Positions 52,555-61,943 are shown, counted from the stretch's first letter. The stretch: DNA of 64,000 nt from Roseibium aggregatum (GCF_014692675.1 NZ_JABFCZ010000013.1:103047-167046), one strand, 5' to 3'. The notes: generated by a model from the letters alone, not told the origin. Numbers and translations: made by a program.

Positions 52555-55383
52555 ATGTTTGCCGGCCTTCCCCTTGCATTTGCGGCCCCCTGGGCGCTTG
52601 CGGCCCTGGTCCTTCTGCCGGTCATCTGGTGGCTGTTGCGCCTCATGCCACCAAGACCCCGGGAAGTCTCCTTTCCGCCGACCCGGCTTCTGCTCGATAT
52701 CGAAGAGCATGAGGAAACGCCGCAACGCAGCCCGTGGTGGCTGACCCTGCTGAGGCTCACCCTGGCAGCCTGTCTGATCATTGCCCTGGCAGGACCGGTC
52801 TGGCGCCCGGCCGAAGATGTCGACAGCGGCGACGGCGTTTTATGGCTCCTCCTCGACAACGGCTGGACCTCCGCCAAGAGCTGGGACGAGCAGGTCACGG
52901 CCGCCGAGCAATTGCTGAATACCCTGGAAAACAAGAGCCAGCCGGTCCTGTTCGCCGCGACCGCGGACGGCCCGGCACAACCGCTTGAACCCGCGACGGC
53001 CGCCGCGGCCCTTGAACGTTTGCGCGCGCTTCAGCCCCGCGCCTGGGCGCCGAACAGAAGCGAACTGATCGCCGGCCTTAGAAAGGCCGCCCAAGCCACG
53101 CCTCCCGGCGCCGTCATCTGGCTGACCGACGGCACGCAACAGAACGCCCCCTCCCGCTTCCAGACGGACCTCGCCTCCATCGTCGGCGACGCGCCGATCA
53201 CGGTTTTCGAAGGCCTGCGCACACCGAAGGGCCTGAAGGCGCTGTCCAACGACACCGATGCCCTGTCGATGACCGTCGTCCGTCATCCGGATGATCCGGA
53301 AGCGACGGTCGCCTTGCGCGCGCTTGACCTGAAAGGCCTGACCCTGGGCCAGACCCAGGCGGTGTTCGAAGGCTCGGCCACCGAAACCGAAGCGCGCTTC
53401 GAGCTACCGAGCGAATTGCGCAATGACATCGCCCGGGTCGAAATCGTCGGCGAAAACGCGGCCGGCGCGGTGCAGCTGGTCGACGACAGCTGGCGCCGCA
53501 GGACGGTCGGCCTAGTTTCCGGGCAATCCGCCGATCTCGCCCAGCCGCTCCTGTCGCCGCTCTACTACCTGCAGCGGGCGCTGAGCCCGTTTTCCGATAT
53601 CCGCGTCCCGCGTGAGGCGGATCTTGCGGTTTCCATTCCGGCTCTGCTGGATCAGGGCATTTCCGTGCTCATCCTCGCCGATGTCGGCCGCCTGCCCGAC
53701 AACCTCGTCCGGGATCTCGGCGACTGGGTTTCCGGCGGCGGCATCCTGGTCCGCTTCGCAGGACCGCGCATGGCCGGCGGCACCGACGACCTGATCCCGG
53801 TCCCCTTGCGCAAGGGCGACCGGTCCCTGGGCGGAAGCCTGTCCTGGAAACAGCCGCAACGGCTTGCGGACTTCACCGCCGATTCGCCGTTTGCCGGATT
53901 GAAAGTCCCCGCCGAAGTCACCGTCAGCCGGCAGGTCCTGGCCGAACCCACGTCCGAACTGCCCGACCGCACCTGGTCGACCCTGGAAGACGGAACGCCC
54001 CTGGTTACGGCTGCGCCGAGGGGACGCGGCACCATCGTCCTGTTTCATGTCACCGGAGATTCCTCCTGGTCCAACCTGCCGCTGTCCGGCGTATTCGTGG
54101 ACATGCTGCGCCGGATCCTGGCGGTTTCGAACGTCGCGCCGCAAGGCTCGCCGACCGGCGACGCCGGCGCTGGCGTGCAAAGCGTCCTGCCGCCGCTGCG
54201 CCTGCTCGACGGCTTCGGACGGTTTTCCGCCCCGCCGCCGGAAGTAACCCCGGTCACCATGTCCGATTTCCGCGATGCCCATGCAAGCCGCCACATCCCG
54301 CCCGGCCTTTACGGCAGCGAGGACGGCTTCAGGGCGCTGAACCTGCTCGGTCCCGATGACACGCTCTCCCCGCTGGATACCGAACAGCTTGGCGGGAACG
54401 CCACCGTCATGGCCTATCCCTCGTCGGACCCGGTCGACCTGCGCGCCACCTTCTTCAGCCTGACCTTCCTGCTCCTGCTGGCGGATGCGCTGATCGTCAT
54501 CCTGCTGGCCGGCGGCCTCAGTCGGTTGCACCTGCGCCGGTCCGCCGCCTCGGCCGCGGCAGCGGCGATACTGGCGTTCGGCGTACTTGGGGCCGGGATA
54601 CCGAAGGCCCATGCCCAGACGAACTCCGATGACGTCCGCGCCCTGGAGGCCACACTCAAGACGCGGCTCGCCTATGTTATCACGGGCAATCCCCAGATCG
54701 ACAACACAAGCGCTGCCGGCCTGTACGGCCTGACCCAGTTCCTGACCGAGCGGACGGCCCTTGAACCCGGAGCGCCGGTCGGCGTGGACATCGACCGCGA
54801 CGAGCTGGCGTTTTATTCCCTGCTCTACTGGCCGATCGATCCGTCTGCGCAAAAGCCGAGCGACCGCACCATGGCGCGCATCGACACCTTCATGCGCAAT
54901 GGCGGGACGATCCTGTTCGATACGCGCGATCAGCTCACCGCATCGGCGAACAGTTTCGCCAACACGCCGGAAACTGCGAAACTGAGGGAAATCCTCAGCG
55001 GCCTCGACATCCCGCCCCTGGAGCCGGTGCCGCCGGACCACGTACTGACAAAGGCGTTCTACCTCCTGGAAACCTTCCCCGGACGCTACGCCACCGGACA
55101 GTTGTGGGTTGAAAGCCTGGACGAAACCCCCGCGGCCAGCGGCGAACGGCCCGTGCGGGCCGGAGACGGCGTGTCGCCGATCCTGATCTCCGGCAACGAC
55201 TTCGCCGGCGCCTGGGCGATCGACGACACGGGCAATTTCCTGTTTCCCACGGTCCCGGACGACCCGTTGCAGCGCGACTATGCGTTCCGGTCCGGGGTGA
55301 ACATCGTCATGTACAGCCTGACCGGCAACTACAAGGCCGATCAGGTTCATATTCCGGCCCTTCTGGAACGGCTCGGACAATGA
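52555..55383 (+). CDS. BatA-like membrane protein with C-terminal DUF4159 domain
   Basis: A 942-aa protein. The N-terminal BatA-type region has helices about 11-30 and 62-80. A vWA-like segment follows whose metal site is degenerate: Asp101-Asn-Gly-Trp-Thr where DxSxS is expected. A large periplasmic part contains a GATase-like strand pattern (ISVLILADVGRLPDNLV). Another helix lies at about 630-656, then a second one near 662-680. The DUF4159 domain runs from about 691 to the end (RLAYVITGNPQID, AFYSLLYWPID, GGTILFDTRDQ). It is the third gene of the MoxR operon. Confidence 0.88.
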   Translation: MFAGLPLAFAAPWALAALVLLPVIWWLLRLMPPRPREVSFPPTRLLLDIEEHEETPQRSPWWLTLLRLTLAACLIIALAGPVWRPAEDVDSGDGVLWLLLDNGWTSAKSWDEQVTAAEQLLNTLENKSQPVLFAATADGPAQPLEPATAAAALERLRALQPRAWAPNRSELIAGLRKAAQATPPGAVIWLTDGTQQNAPSRFQTDLASIVGDAPITVFEGLRTPKGLKALSNDTDALSMTVVRHPDDPEATVALRALDLKGLTLGQTQAVFEGSATETEARFELPSELRNDIARVEIVGENAAGAVQLVDDSWRRRTVGLVSGQSADLAQPLLSPLYYLQRALSPFSDIRVPREADLAVSIPALLDQGISVLILADVGRLPDNLVRDLGDWVSGGGILVRFAGPRMAGGTDDLIPVPLRKGDRSLGGSLSWKQPQRLADFTADSPFAGLKVPAEVTVSRQVLAEPTSELPDRTWSTLEDGTPLVTAAPRGRGTIVLFHVTGDSSWSNLPLSGVFVDMLRRILAVSNVAPQGSPTGDAGAGVQSVLPPLRLLDGFGRFSAPPPEVTPVTMSDFRDAHASRHIPPGLYGSEDGFRALNLLGPDDTLSPLDTEQLGGNATVMAYPSSDPVDLRATFFSLTFLLLLADALIVILLAGGLSRLHLRRSAASAAAAAILAFGVLGAGIPKAHAQTNSDDVRALEATLKTRLAYVITGNPQIDNTSAAGLYGLTQFLTERTALEPGAPVGVDIDRDELAFYSLLYWPIDPSAQKPSDRTMARIDTFMRNGGTILFDTRDQLTASANSFANTPETAKLREILSGLDIPPLEPVPPDHVLTKAFYLLETFPGRYATGQLWVESLDETPAASGERPVRAGDGVSPILISGNDFAGAWAIDDTGNFLFPTVPDDPLQRDYAFRSGVNIVMYSLTGNYKADQVHIPALLERLGQ

Positions 55384-55396
55384 GGAGACGCCATTC

Positions 55397-57472
55397 ATGA
55401 TCTGGTCCCTCTCCTTCGATCCCCTCATTCCGGTGTGGATGCTTGCAGCCGCGGTCCTGCTGGTCGCCGTTCTGGCGACAATCACCGGGCTGATGCGCCT
55501 GAGAGGCTGGTTCCTGCGCGTCGCGACAATGGCCCTCGTCGCCCTGGCGCTCGCCAACCCGGCCATCGAGCGGGAAAACCGTCAACCGCTTTCCAGCGTC
55601 GTCGCGCTGGTCGTCGACAAGAGCCAGAGCCAGTTGCTCGCCGACCGGCCGGAGGAAACGGAAACGGCAGCCGCCGAGCTCCAGAAACGGCTGGAGGCCC
55701 TGCCCGGTTTCGAGGTCCGGCGCATCGAGGCGAAAAACGCAGGCAACGGCGACGGAACCGCCCTGTTCCAGGCGCTTGCCGACGGCCTGTCCGACGTGCC
55801 GCCGGACCGCGTCGGCGGTGCGATCCTCGTCACCGACGGCCAGGTGCATGATGTGCCGGCCAACCCGGGCAGCCTGGGTTTCAATGCGCCGATCCACGGA
55901 CTGATCACCGGAAAGCCGGATGAACGCGACCGGCGCCTGATCCTGCACAAGGCGCCGCGGTTCGGGCTGGTCGGTTCGGAACAGATCATCTCCGTCCGCG
56001 TCGTCGACCACGGACGGGATACGCAGTCGACCGGACGCGTGCGCCTGATCGTCCGCAGGGACGGCAAACTGATCAGCGAGCGCAACGCATCGCTCGGCGA
56101 AACCATCGACATTCCGGTCGAGATCGCCCATGGCGGCGACAATATCTTCGAATTCGAGGCGGAAGCGCTGGACGGCGAGCTGACGACGCTCAACAACAAG
56201 GCGGTGGTCACCGTCGACGGCATCCGGGAAAACCTGCGCGTTCTGCTGGTGTCCGGCTCGCCCCATGCAGGCGAGCGAACCTGGCGCAATCTTCTGAAAT
56301 CGGACGCCTCGGTCGATCTGGTGCATTTCACCATCCTGCGCCCCCCGGAGAAGCAGGACGGCACGCCGATCAACCAGCTGTCGCTGATCGCCTTTCCCAC
56401 TCGCGAGCTGTTCTCCGTCAAGATCGACCAGTTCGACCTGATCATCTTCGACCGCTACGTGCGCCGCGGCGTGTTGCCGATGCTCTATTTCGACAACATC
56501 GCCCGTTACGTGCGCGGCGGCGGCGCGGTGCTTCTCGCCGGCGGTCCGGACTATGCGGAGGCCGGCAGCCTGTACCGCACGCCGCTCGCCCCGATCCTGC
56601 CGGCGCGCCCGACAGGCGAGATCCTGGAAGAGCCTTATCATGCGGCGGTCGCGGATCTGGGCGCCCGTCATCCGGTCACCCGCGGACTTCCCGGCGCGAC
56701 TGCCAATCCGCCCAACTGGAGCCGTTGGTTCCGCCTGGTCGACACCGAGGTGGATTCGGGCCAGACGCTCATGACCGGCCCCGGCGACAAACCGCTGCTT
56801 GTGCTCAACCGCGAGGGCGAGGGACGTGTCGCCATGCTCCTGTCCGACCATGTCTGGCTCTGGGCGCGCGGCTATGAGGGCGGCGGTCCGCATGTGCCGC
56901 TGCTGCGCCGCCTGGCCCACTGGCTGATGAAGGAACCGGATCTGGAAGAAGAGGCCTTGCGGGTTTCCATGCGCGGGCCTGAGCTGATCGTCGAGCGTCA
57001 GTCCCTTGGAGAAACCATCGACGAGGTCACCGTCCAGTCTCCGTCGGGCAAGGAAACGTCGGTCGCCATGACGGAAAGCGATCCCGGCCTGTGGCGCGGC
57101 ACCATGACGACAACGGAGACCGGCCTGTTCACCGTGACCGAGGGTGACAAGACGGCCCTGGTTCATGCCGGACCGCAAAATCCGAAGGAATATACCGACG
57201 TGCTGTCGACGACGTCCGTGCTCGAGCCCACCAGCCTGGTGACCGGCGGCGTCACCCGGCGCCTGTCCGATCTCGGCGGCGGCGTGGACGTTCCGCGCAT
57301 CGTGCCGCTTCGTCAGGCGGCCTCCTACGCGGGAACCGGCTGGATCGGCCTGAAGACGACAAACGCCAGCGTGCTGAACGGGATCGACCGCTATCCGCTG
57401 TTCCTCGGCCTCATCGGGCTGGCGGTCCTGCTCGGCGCCCTGTCGCTGACCTGGTACCGGGAAGGCCGCTAG
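55397..57472 (+). CDS. Large membrane vWA/GATase-like protein of the MoxR operon
   Basis: A 691-aa protein. Two N-terminal helices (about 12-30 and 38-53) precede a vWA-like domain with an intact DxSxS site (Asp74-Lys-Ser76-Gln-Ser78) and GAILVTDGQVHDVP. Beta-sandwich segments follow, then a class I glutamine-amidotransferase-like fold (LRVLLVSGSPHAGERTW, DLIIFDRYVRRG, GGGAVLLAGGPDYAEAG) without an obvious catalytic Cys. A final helix lies at about 667-684. It starts 13 nt after the DUF4159 gene. Its stop overlaps the stop of the convergent GNAT gene in CTAG. Confidence 0.87.
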   Translation: MIWSLSFDPLIPVWMLAAAVLLVAVLATITGLMRLRGWFLRVATMALVALALANPAIERENRQPLSSVVALVVDKSQSQLLADRPEETETAAAELQKRLEALPGFEVRRIEAKNAGNGDGTALFQALADGLSDVPPDRVGGAILVTDGQVHDVPANPGSLGFNAPIHGLITGKPDERDRRLILHKAPRFGLVGSEQIISVRVVDHGRDTQSTGRVRLIVRRDGKLISERNASLGETIDIPVEIAHGGDNIFEFEAEALDGELTTLNNKAVVTVDGIRENLRVLLVSGSPHAGERTWRNLLKSDASVDLVHFTILRPPEKQDGTPINQLSLIAFPTRELFSVKIDQFDLIIFDRYVRRGVLPMLYFDNIARYVRGGGAVLLAGGPDYAEAGSLYRTPLAPILPARPTGEILEEPYHAAVADLGARHPVTRGLPGATANPPNWSRWFRLVDTEVDSGQTLMTGPGDKPLLVLNREGEGRVAMLLSDHVWLWARGYEGGGPHVPLLRRLAHWLMKEPDLEEEALRVSMRGPELIVERQSLGETIDEVTVQSPSGKETSVAMTESDPGLWRGTMTTTETGLFTVTEGDKTALVHAGPQNPKEYTDVLSTTSVLEPTSLVTGGVTRRLSDLGGGVDVPRIVPLRQAASYAGTGWIGLKTTNASVLNGIDRYPLFLGLIGLAVLLGALSLTWYREGR

Positions 57473-57966
57473 GCTCTGCCGCCGCGAACCTGCCCGCTCG
57501 GCGGCTCGCTGCCGTTGAGCGGCGCAACCAGGACCCGCGCCGGATCGACCGGACCGGGCAACGTGATGGAGCCGAAGGCGACCTGCTTGAACCCCAGGGG
57601 GCCGTAGTAAGGCGCATCCCCGACCAGCAGGATTGCCGTTTCGCCCGCGGCCGTCGATGCATCGATCGCGGTCCGCAGGAGCAGTTTTCCAAGCCCCCGG
57701 TTCTTGAATTCCGGTGCCACGGTCAAGGGGCCGAGCAGCAGGGCCGGCGTGGTGCCGATCGTGATCGGGGTGAGCCGCACGGATCCGGCCAGCGTAGGGC
57801 CGGACAGGCCGACGAAACTCAAGGAAGGCAGATGCGGAACGCCTTCGCGGATCCGGAAAGCCGTACGCGCAAACCGTCCCGGACCGAATGCTGCGGCCTG
57901 AAGGGCGTCAATCTCGGCCGTATCGGCGGCTTCCTCGAGACGAATGAACCAATTTTCGGATTTCAT
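57469..57966 (-). CDS. GNAT-family N-acetyltransferase (YhbS-like)
   Basis: A 165-aa acetyltransferase. LLGPLTVAPEFKNRGLGKLLL carries the acetyl-CoA loop, followed by AILLVGDAPYYGPLGFKQV, the end typical of YhbS-type members. ATG 57966 has AGGAA 8 nt upstream and is preferred over the 58011 extension. Substrate unknown. The stop codon shares bases with that of the MoxR-operon protein on the opposite strand. Confidence 0.85.
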   Translation of the reverse strand: MKSENWFIRLEEAADTAEIDALQAAAFGPGRFARTAFRIREGVPHLPSLSFVGLSGPTLAGSVRLTPITIGTTPALLLGPLTVAPEFKNRGLGKLLLRTAIDASTAAGETAILLVGDAPYYGPLGFKQVAFGSITLPGPVDPARVLVAPLNGSEPPSGQVRGGRA

Positions 57967-58343
57967 GGGGCAATTCCTGGCAAGCAAACTGGGATTCGCG
58001 CCTGCCTCCATGCCCTGTCTTGATATCGACGTAAGGGGAAACCGGTCAGCCGCGACGGAACAGACGAGAAATGTCTCGTCGGCTGCTTCGTCGTCGCAAT
58101 GTGGAACCGGTCATCATCGGCTTTACGTCACTCTCTGTCGGCGGTCTTTGCCAAAAGTGGATCGCCGATAGCACGTAAAACGGCAACCGGTCCAGCGGAT
58201 TTTTTCGCAGGCAACCGAAAAGACAGGATTCCGGCCCTTCCGGTGCCGACTGTCCACGCGTGATAAACACACCATTCAAGTCGTTGATTTTTTAAGCTGT
58301 CACGCCACATCGGTAAGAAATGACGCAACAAACGAGGTGAATT
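57967..58343. other. Intergenic region (377 nt)
   Basis: No gene is supported. A 7-bp hairpin GACGAGA-AATG-TCTCGTC (58063-58080) is enclosed by weaker pairing of GCGACG with CGTCGTCGC, giving a local structure. GAGGTG just before 58344 is the ribosome site of the next gene. Promoters for the divergent GNAT and reductase genes should lie here. Confidence 0.4.
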
Positions 58344-59315
58344 ATGGGCCTGCTGGTCGACGGTGTCTGGAAGAACGAGGGATACGATACGAAGTCCAGC
58401 GGCGGGCGGTTCGTGCGCAAGGAGTCCGCTTTCCGGAACTGGATCACCGCCGATGGCAGCGCGGGCCCGAGCGGAACCGGCAGGTTCAAGGCGGAAGCCG
58501 GCCGCTATCACCTGTTCGTCTCGCTTGCCTGCCCCTGGGCTCACCGCACCCTGATCTTCCGCAGGCTGAAAGGCCTGGAGGATCTGATACCGGTCACGGC
58601 CGTCGAACCCCTGATGCTGGAAAACGGCTGGACCTTCGGCACACCGGATCCGGTCACCGGCTCCAACTATGCCTGGCAGGTCTATGTGAAAGCCGATCCC
58701 CATTACAACGGCCGGGCCACCGTTCCCATTCTCTGGGACAAAAAAACAGGCACCATCGTCAATAACGAATCCGCCGAAATCATTCGCATGTTCAACAGCG
58801 CCTTCGACCGACTGACCGGGTCACGGGCGGACTATTATCCGGCAGACCTTCGGGGCGACATCGATCGCATCAACGACCGCGTCTACACCGGCGTGAACAA
58901 CGGCGTCTACAGGGCCGGCTTCGCCACCACCCAACAGGCCTACGAGGAAGCCGTCGCAGAGGTTTTCGAAACGCTGGATTGGCTGGACGACCGCCTCGGC
59001 ACCCGCCGGTATCTCGCCGGAGACCGCCTGACGGAGGCCGACTGGCGGCTGTTCACCACCCTCATCCGGTTCGATGCCGTCTATGTCGGGCACTTCAAGT
59101 GCAATCTCCGCCGCATCGCTGACTACCCGAACCTGTCCAACTATCTCCGGGACCTCTACCAGACGCCGGGCATCGCCGGCACGGTCGATATGACGACCAT
59201 CAAGCAGCACTATTACGGCTCGCACGGGTCGATCAATCCGAACGGAATCGTGCCCGCAGGGCCTGTCCTTGATTTCGATGCGCCTCACAACCGGGACCGG
59301 CTCGAAGCGGCCTGA
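58344..59315 (+). CDS. Glutathionyl-hydroquinone reductase (Xi-class GST, YqjG/ECM4 type)
   Basis: A 323-aa Xi-class glutathione transferase. The catalytic Cys63 lies in SLACPWAHRTLIFR, and the N-terminal strap DGVWKNEGYDTKSSGGRFVRK (split) and SAEIIRMFNSAFD are class marks. The C-terminal helical domain includes LTEADWRLFTTLIRFDAVYVGHFKCN (split). These enzymes reduce glutathionyl-hydroquinones, protecting against quinones. This fits an organism that also encodes a ring monooxygenase in the window, although no link is shown. GAGGTG lies upstream of the ATG. Confidence 0.93.
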   Translation: MGLLVDGVWKNEGYDTKSSGGRFVRKESAFRNWITADGSAGPSGTGRFKAEAGRYHLFVSLACPWAHRTLIFRRLKGLEDLIPVTAVEPLMLENGWTFGTPDPVTGSNYAWQVYVKADPHYNGRATVPILWDKKTGTIVNNESAEIIRMFNSAFDRLTGSRADYYPADLRGDIDRINDRVYTGVNNGVYRAGFATTQQAYEEAVAEVFETLDWLDDRLGTRRYLAGDRLTEADWRLFTTLIRFDAVYVGHFKCNLRRIADYPNLSNYLRDLYQTPGIAGTVDMTTIKQHYYGSHGSINPNGIVPAGPVLDFDAPHNRDRLEAA

Positions 59316-59345
59316 ACTCTGGGACGGACCGGGTTTGGCCCGACC

Positions 59346-59843
59346 CTACCAGTATCCGCCGCCGGTCGGGTCCCGGTCCCGGGAACCGAGGCAGAACTCG
59401 GCAATCCGGTCCGCGGTCGCCCGCGTCGCATCCTGGGGCAGATCGCCGGGATTGAAGAACCGGGCCTCCAGGATTTCCGCGTTCGGTTGCAGGAATGTCT
59501 CCTGGGCTTCCCACCCGGCCACCTCGAAAAGGCCGATATGATCGCGGCCGAAGCTTTCCCGGTTGAGATAAACCCCCAGAAGGCGCAGGTCCTCCGTCGC
59601 TGAAATCCCCGCCTCTTCCCGAAGTTCGCGCATGGCCGCCTCGGCCATGGCTTCGCCGCCGTTTACGCCGCCGCCGGGCAGATACCAGCCCCGTATATAG
59701 CTGTGGCGCACGAGGAGCACATGATCGTCCGCATTTCGCACGATGATCCGCACTCCGAGGGAAAACGGGTTCCGCAACAGGGACTGGCCGTAAATCAGCC
59801 GTTTGGTCAGGGGATTGGGCAACAGAGAAAACAATTTCAACAT
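59346..59843 (-). CDS. Nudix hydrolase
   Basis: A 165-aa Nudix protein. The box is complete: GGGVNGGEAMAEAAMRELREEAGI gives Gx5Ex7REUXEEXGU with REL REEAG. A short N-terminal hydrophobic stretch (LKLFSLLPNPLTKRL) may be amphipathic. The substrate is unknown; the family includes ADP-ribose and nucleotide-sugar pyrophosphatases. ATG 59843 is used because the frame beyond it begins at an unsupported TTG. It converges on the hydroquinone reductase gene. Confidence 0.82.
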   Translation of the reverse strand: MLKLFSLLPNPLTKRLIYGQSLLRNPFSLGVRIIVRNADDHVLLVRHSYIRGWYLPGGGVNGGEAMAEAAMRELREEAGISATEDLRLLGVYLNRESFGRDHIGLFEVAGWEAQETFLQPNAEILEARFFNPGDLPQDATRATADRIAEFCLGSRDRDPTGGGYW

Positions 59844-60054
59844 GGATACGTGCTCAAAAAGAAACGGCAACTCCAAAGTATACGGACGCTTAACCTATGC
59901 AACCAATGCAGGGCAGCCACGCTAATTATTGCACTACACAACGGGCAGAAGGCTGACTATTTGAGCAGCAGATTGATTACGAAACAGGCAAAAGTCACAA
60001 AACTGCGGCATGTCCCCATCGACAAACCGGCCGCATAACACCAGAGAACAGACC

Positions 60055-60171
60055 ATGCTGAGCACATTCTTTTCCCGTCGCCGCCGCCCGCGGTCCTTCC
60101 ACTGGAAGCCGTCCGTCGATCTCACCAATCCGCGGATTGCTGCGATCCTGATGACCTTCCCGAGCAACTGA
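60055..60171 (+). CDS. Possible small basic protein, 38 aa
   Basis: An ATG frame of 38 codons ends in TGA. The product starts MLSTFFSRRRRPRSFHWKP, is rich in Arg, and ends ILMTFPSN. It lies alone in a 445-nt gap, in the direction of the metallophosphoesterase. The ribosome site (AGAGAACAG) is weak, so coding is uncertain. Confidence 0.25.
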   Translation: MLSTFFSRRRRPRSFHWKPSVDLTNPRIAAILMTFPSN

Positions 60172-60231
60172 CGCTTCGGGTTACCGGTGCCCCGTAAACA
60201 GGGAACCGGTTTCAAAAAAGCATCCTCTTCA

Positions 60232-60268
60232 AAACGGCGCCGCGTTTTTCCTTGACGCGGCGCCGTTT
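60232..60268. terminator. 13-bp GC-rich hairpin upstream of the metallophosphoesterase
   Basis: A perfect 13-bp stem (60232-60244 with 60256-60268) has an 11-nt loop containing T5. It lies 20 nt before the metallophosphoesterase ATG. T tracts outside the stem are poor, so it may be a terminator for an upstream small transcript or a leader structure. The rest of 59844-60288, apart from the possible 38-aa frame, holds nothing recognisable. Confidence 0.5.
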
Positions 60269-60288
60269 GCTTTGATGATGCCGGCACA

Positions 60289-61212
60289 ATGCTGAAACTC
60301 GCACACCTGTCCGATCCTCACCTGGGGCCCCTTCCCGATCCGAAGCTGATCCAGCTCTTCTCCAAACGGATTCTCGGCTATCTGAACTGGCGCACCCACC
60401 GCGCCAAGTCGATGGGCGGAAGCGCCCTCGACCAGCTCATTGCCGACCTGAAGGCGCATCAGCCCGACCACATCGCGGTCACTGGCGATTTGGTCAACAT
60501 CGCCCTGCCGCTCGAAATCATCGGCGCACGTCAGTGGCTTGATGAAATCGGCCCGCCGAACCGGGTTTCCGTAGTTCCGGGCAATCACGATGCCTACGTC
60601 CCGGGCGCCCTGAAGAAGGCCGTGGAAGCCTGGCGGCCCTATATGACGGCCGATGCCGGCACCGGTTCGGAAGATCCGAAGGAGACCACCTTTCCCTATG
60701 TGCGCCGGCGCGGAGATGTTGCCATCATCGGCGTCTCGACCGCCCGCGCGACGGGGCCGTGGTTCGCCACGGGCCGCGTCGGCAGCACTCAGGCACGCGA
60801 ACTGCGCCGGATCCTGACCGAACTCGGCGAGCAAGGCCTGTTCCGGGTCGTCCTCATCCATCATCCGCCGTTCAAAAAAGCGACCCACTGGCACAAACGG
60901 CTCTCGGATGCGTCCCGCGTCCGTGCCGTTTTGAAATGGGCCGGTGCGGAACTGGTCCTGCACGGCCATACCCATGTCGACAGCAGGGCCGAAATCGAAG
61001 GCCCGGCAGGACCGATCCCGGTCATCGGGGTCCCCTCGGCAACGAATGCGCCGGGCGGCAAGAAGCCGGCGGCCCGCTACAACCTGTTTGCAATTTCCCG
61101 AAAGGGAAACGGCTGGTCCTGCGATTTTACCGAACGCGGGTTCAGCGAAGCAGGCGAGCCGATAGGGGAATTGTTCAGGACCGAGTTGAAGGTCCCGGGG
61201 CAGAACGCTTAG
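60289..61212 (+). CDS. Calcineurin-like metallophosphoesterase
   Basis: A 307-aa phosphoesterase with all five metal-binding motifs: HLSDPHLG (residue 5 on), AVTGDLVN, PGNHDAY, LIHHPP and LHGHTHVDS. Members cleave phosphomonoesters, diesters or cyclic nucleotides; it resembles CpdA-type cytoplasmic enzymes in lacking a signal peptide. Substrate unknown. The start ATG has little ribosome-site support but the first motif begins at residue 5, so it cannot be much later. Confidence 0.88.
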   Translation: MLKLAHLSDPHLGPLPDPKLIQLFSKRILGYLNWRTHRAKSMGGSALDQLIADLKAHQPDHIAVTGDLVNIALPLEIIGARQWLDEIGPPNRVSVVPGNHDAYVPGALKKAVEAWRPYMTADAGTGSEDPKETTFPYVRRRGDVAIIGVSTARATGPWFATGRVGSTQARELRRILTELGEQGLFRVVLIHHPPFKKATHWHKRLSDASRVRAVLKWAGAELVLHGHTHVDSRAEIEGPAGPIPVIGVPSATNAPGGKKPAARYNLFAISRKGNGWSCDFTERGFSEAGEPIGELFRTELKVPGQNA

Positions 61213-61224
61213 AGCGAACCGCCG

Positions 61225-61806
61225 TTAAAGCGGATTGGCGAACCAGGCATAGGTCACCAGCCCGGCGGCACCGGCCGCGAGCCCGACGACAAAGGCTCCG
61301 AATGCGGCGGCCCAGGAAATCCGGGACTTCGGCCCTTCGGACCCGGCCGCCTCGACGGCGACCTGGCGAAGCCGGTTGTTCAGCCAGTCGCCTTCCAGCG
61401 CCTTTTCCCGCTCCAGGATCCGCTCCGCGATATATTCCGTCAGGCAGTCGGCCATATCGTCTATTTCGGCCGTTTCCAGAATGACGACACGGCCAAGCCG
61501 CGTATCCTTCACGAACCGGTAGGTTCGCCTGTCGCCTGCGATGACCACGTGACCGGTGACGTCGATCCAGAACCGCGGCGTGGATCCGGCCACAATCTGC
61601 AGGGTGAACTGGTCGTCGTCTTCGGGAATTTCCTTGAAGACGTCCTTCATTTCGTCAGCCAGCATTTCCAGCCGGGCGCGTTCGGTATCCTGCAACTCGA
61701 CGACGACATCGGAGCGCTCGACTTCCCCAAGCTGAACCTTGCGGATGGCATCGCGCAACGACCTGACCCGCGTATGCGGAACCACGTTATCCTGCATTTC
61801 AGACAT
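61225..61806 (-). CDS. Tail-anchored membrane protein of unknown function
   Basis: A 193-aa protein. Residues 1-160 are soluble: a short helix (RSLRDAIRKVQLGEVERSD), a beta-rich core (FTLQIVAGSTPRFWIDVTGHVVI, then TYRFVKDTRLGRVVILET) and a helical segment. A single C-terminal hydrophobic helix (about 167-190, AAFGAFVVGLAAGAAGLVTYA) suggests a tail anchor facing the cytoplasm. I recognise no named family. ATG 61806 is preferred to the 61860 extension. CtrA-like motifs occur 120-135 nt upstream. It converges on the metallophosphoesterase gene with a 12-nt gap. Confidence 0.75.
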   Translation of the reverse strand: MSEMQDNVVPHTRVRSLRDAIRKVQLGEVERSDVVVELQDTERARLEMLADEMKDVFKEIPEDDDQFTLQIVAGSTPRFWIDVTGHVVIAGDRRTYRFVKDTRLGRVVILETAEIDDMADCLTEYIAERILEREKALEGDWLNNRLRQVAVEAAGSEGPKSRISWAAAFGAFVVGLAAGAAGLVTYAWFANPL

Positions 61807-61925
61807 GGCTATCCGGCTCCATCCTCTACTCGCTTCCCTCACCCGATCAGTCTTAACCAATTCTTACTGCGGTAAAACAGACACAAGACCGGCTATCACC
61901 GTCTTCCACCGGCATTGCAATAATA

Positions 61926-61943
61926 ATGGTTAACAACAATTAA
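61926..61943. promoter_or_regulatory. Possible CtrA-like binding site
   Basis: ATGGTTAA (61926-61933) is the reverse complement of TTAACCAT, a common CtrA half-site, and a second TTAA lies 6 nt later (61940-61943). The ideal spacing is 7, so the match is imperfect. It lies between the divergent tail-anchored protein and mtnA genes. Confidence 0.3.

Noticed and set aside
50472..52934. An 820-codon open frame on the minus strand, and similar long minus-strand frames at 53512-55566 and 55307-57178
   Set aside because: They lie fully antisense to the MoxR operon genes, whose products have clear motifs. The antisense products are Gly/Arg/Gln/His-rich with no family features, the usual shadow of GC-rich codon use.
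58041..58110. LexA/SOS-like box suggested by GGAAC near the 58063 hairpin
   Set aside because: The spacing does not fit the GAAC-N7-GAAC or GTTC forms used in alphaproteobacteria.
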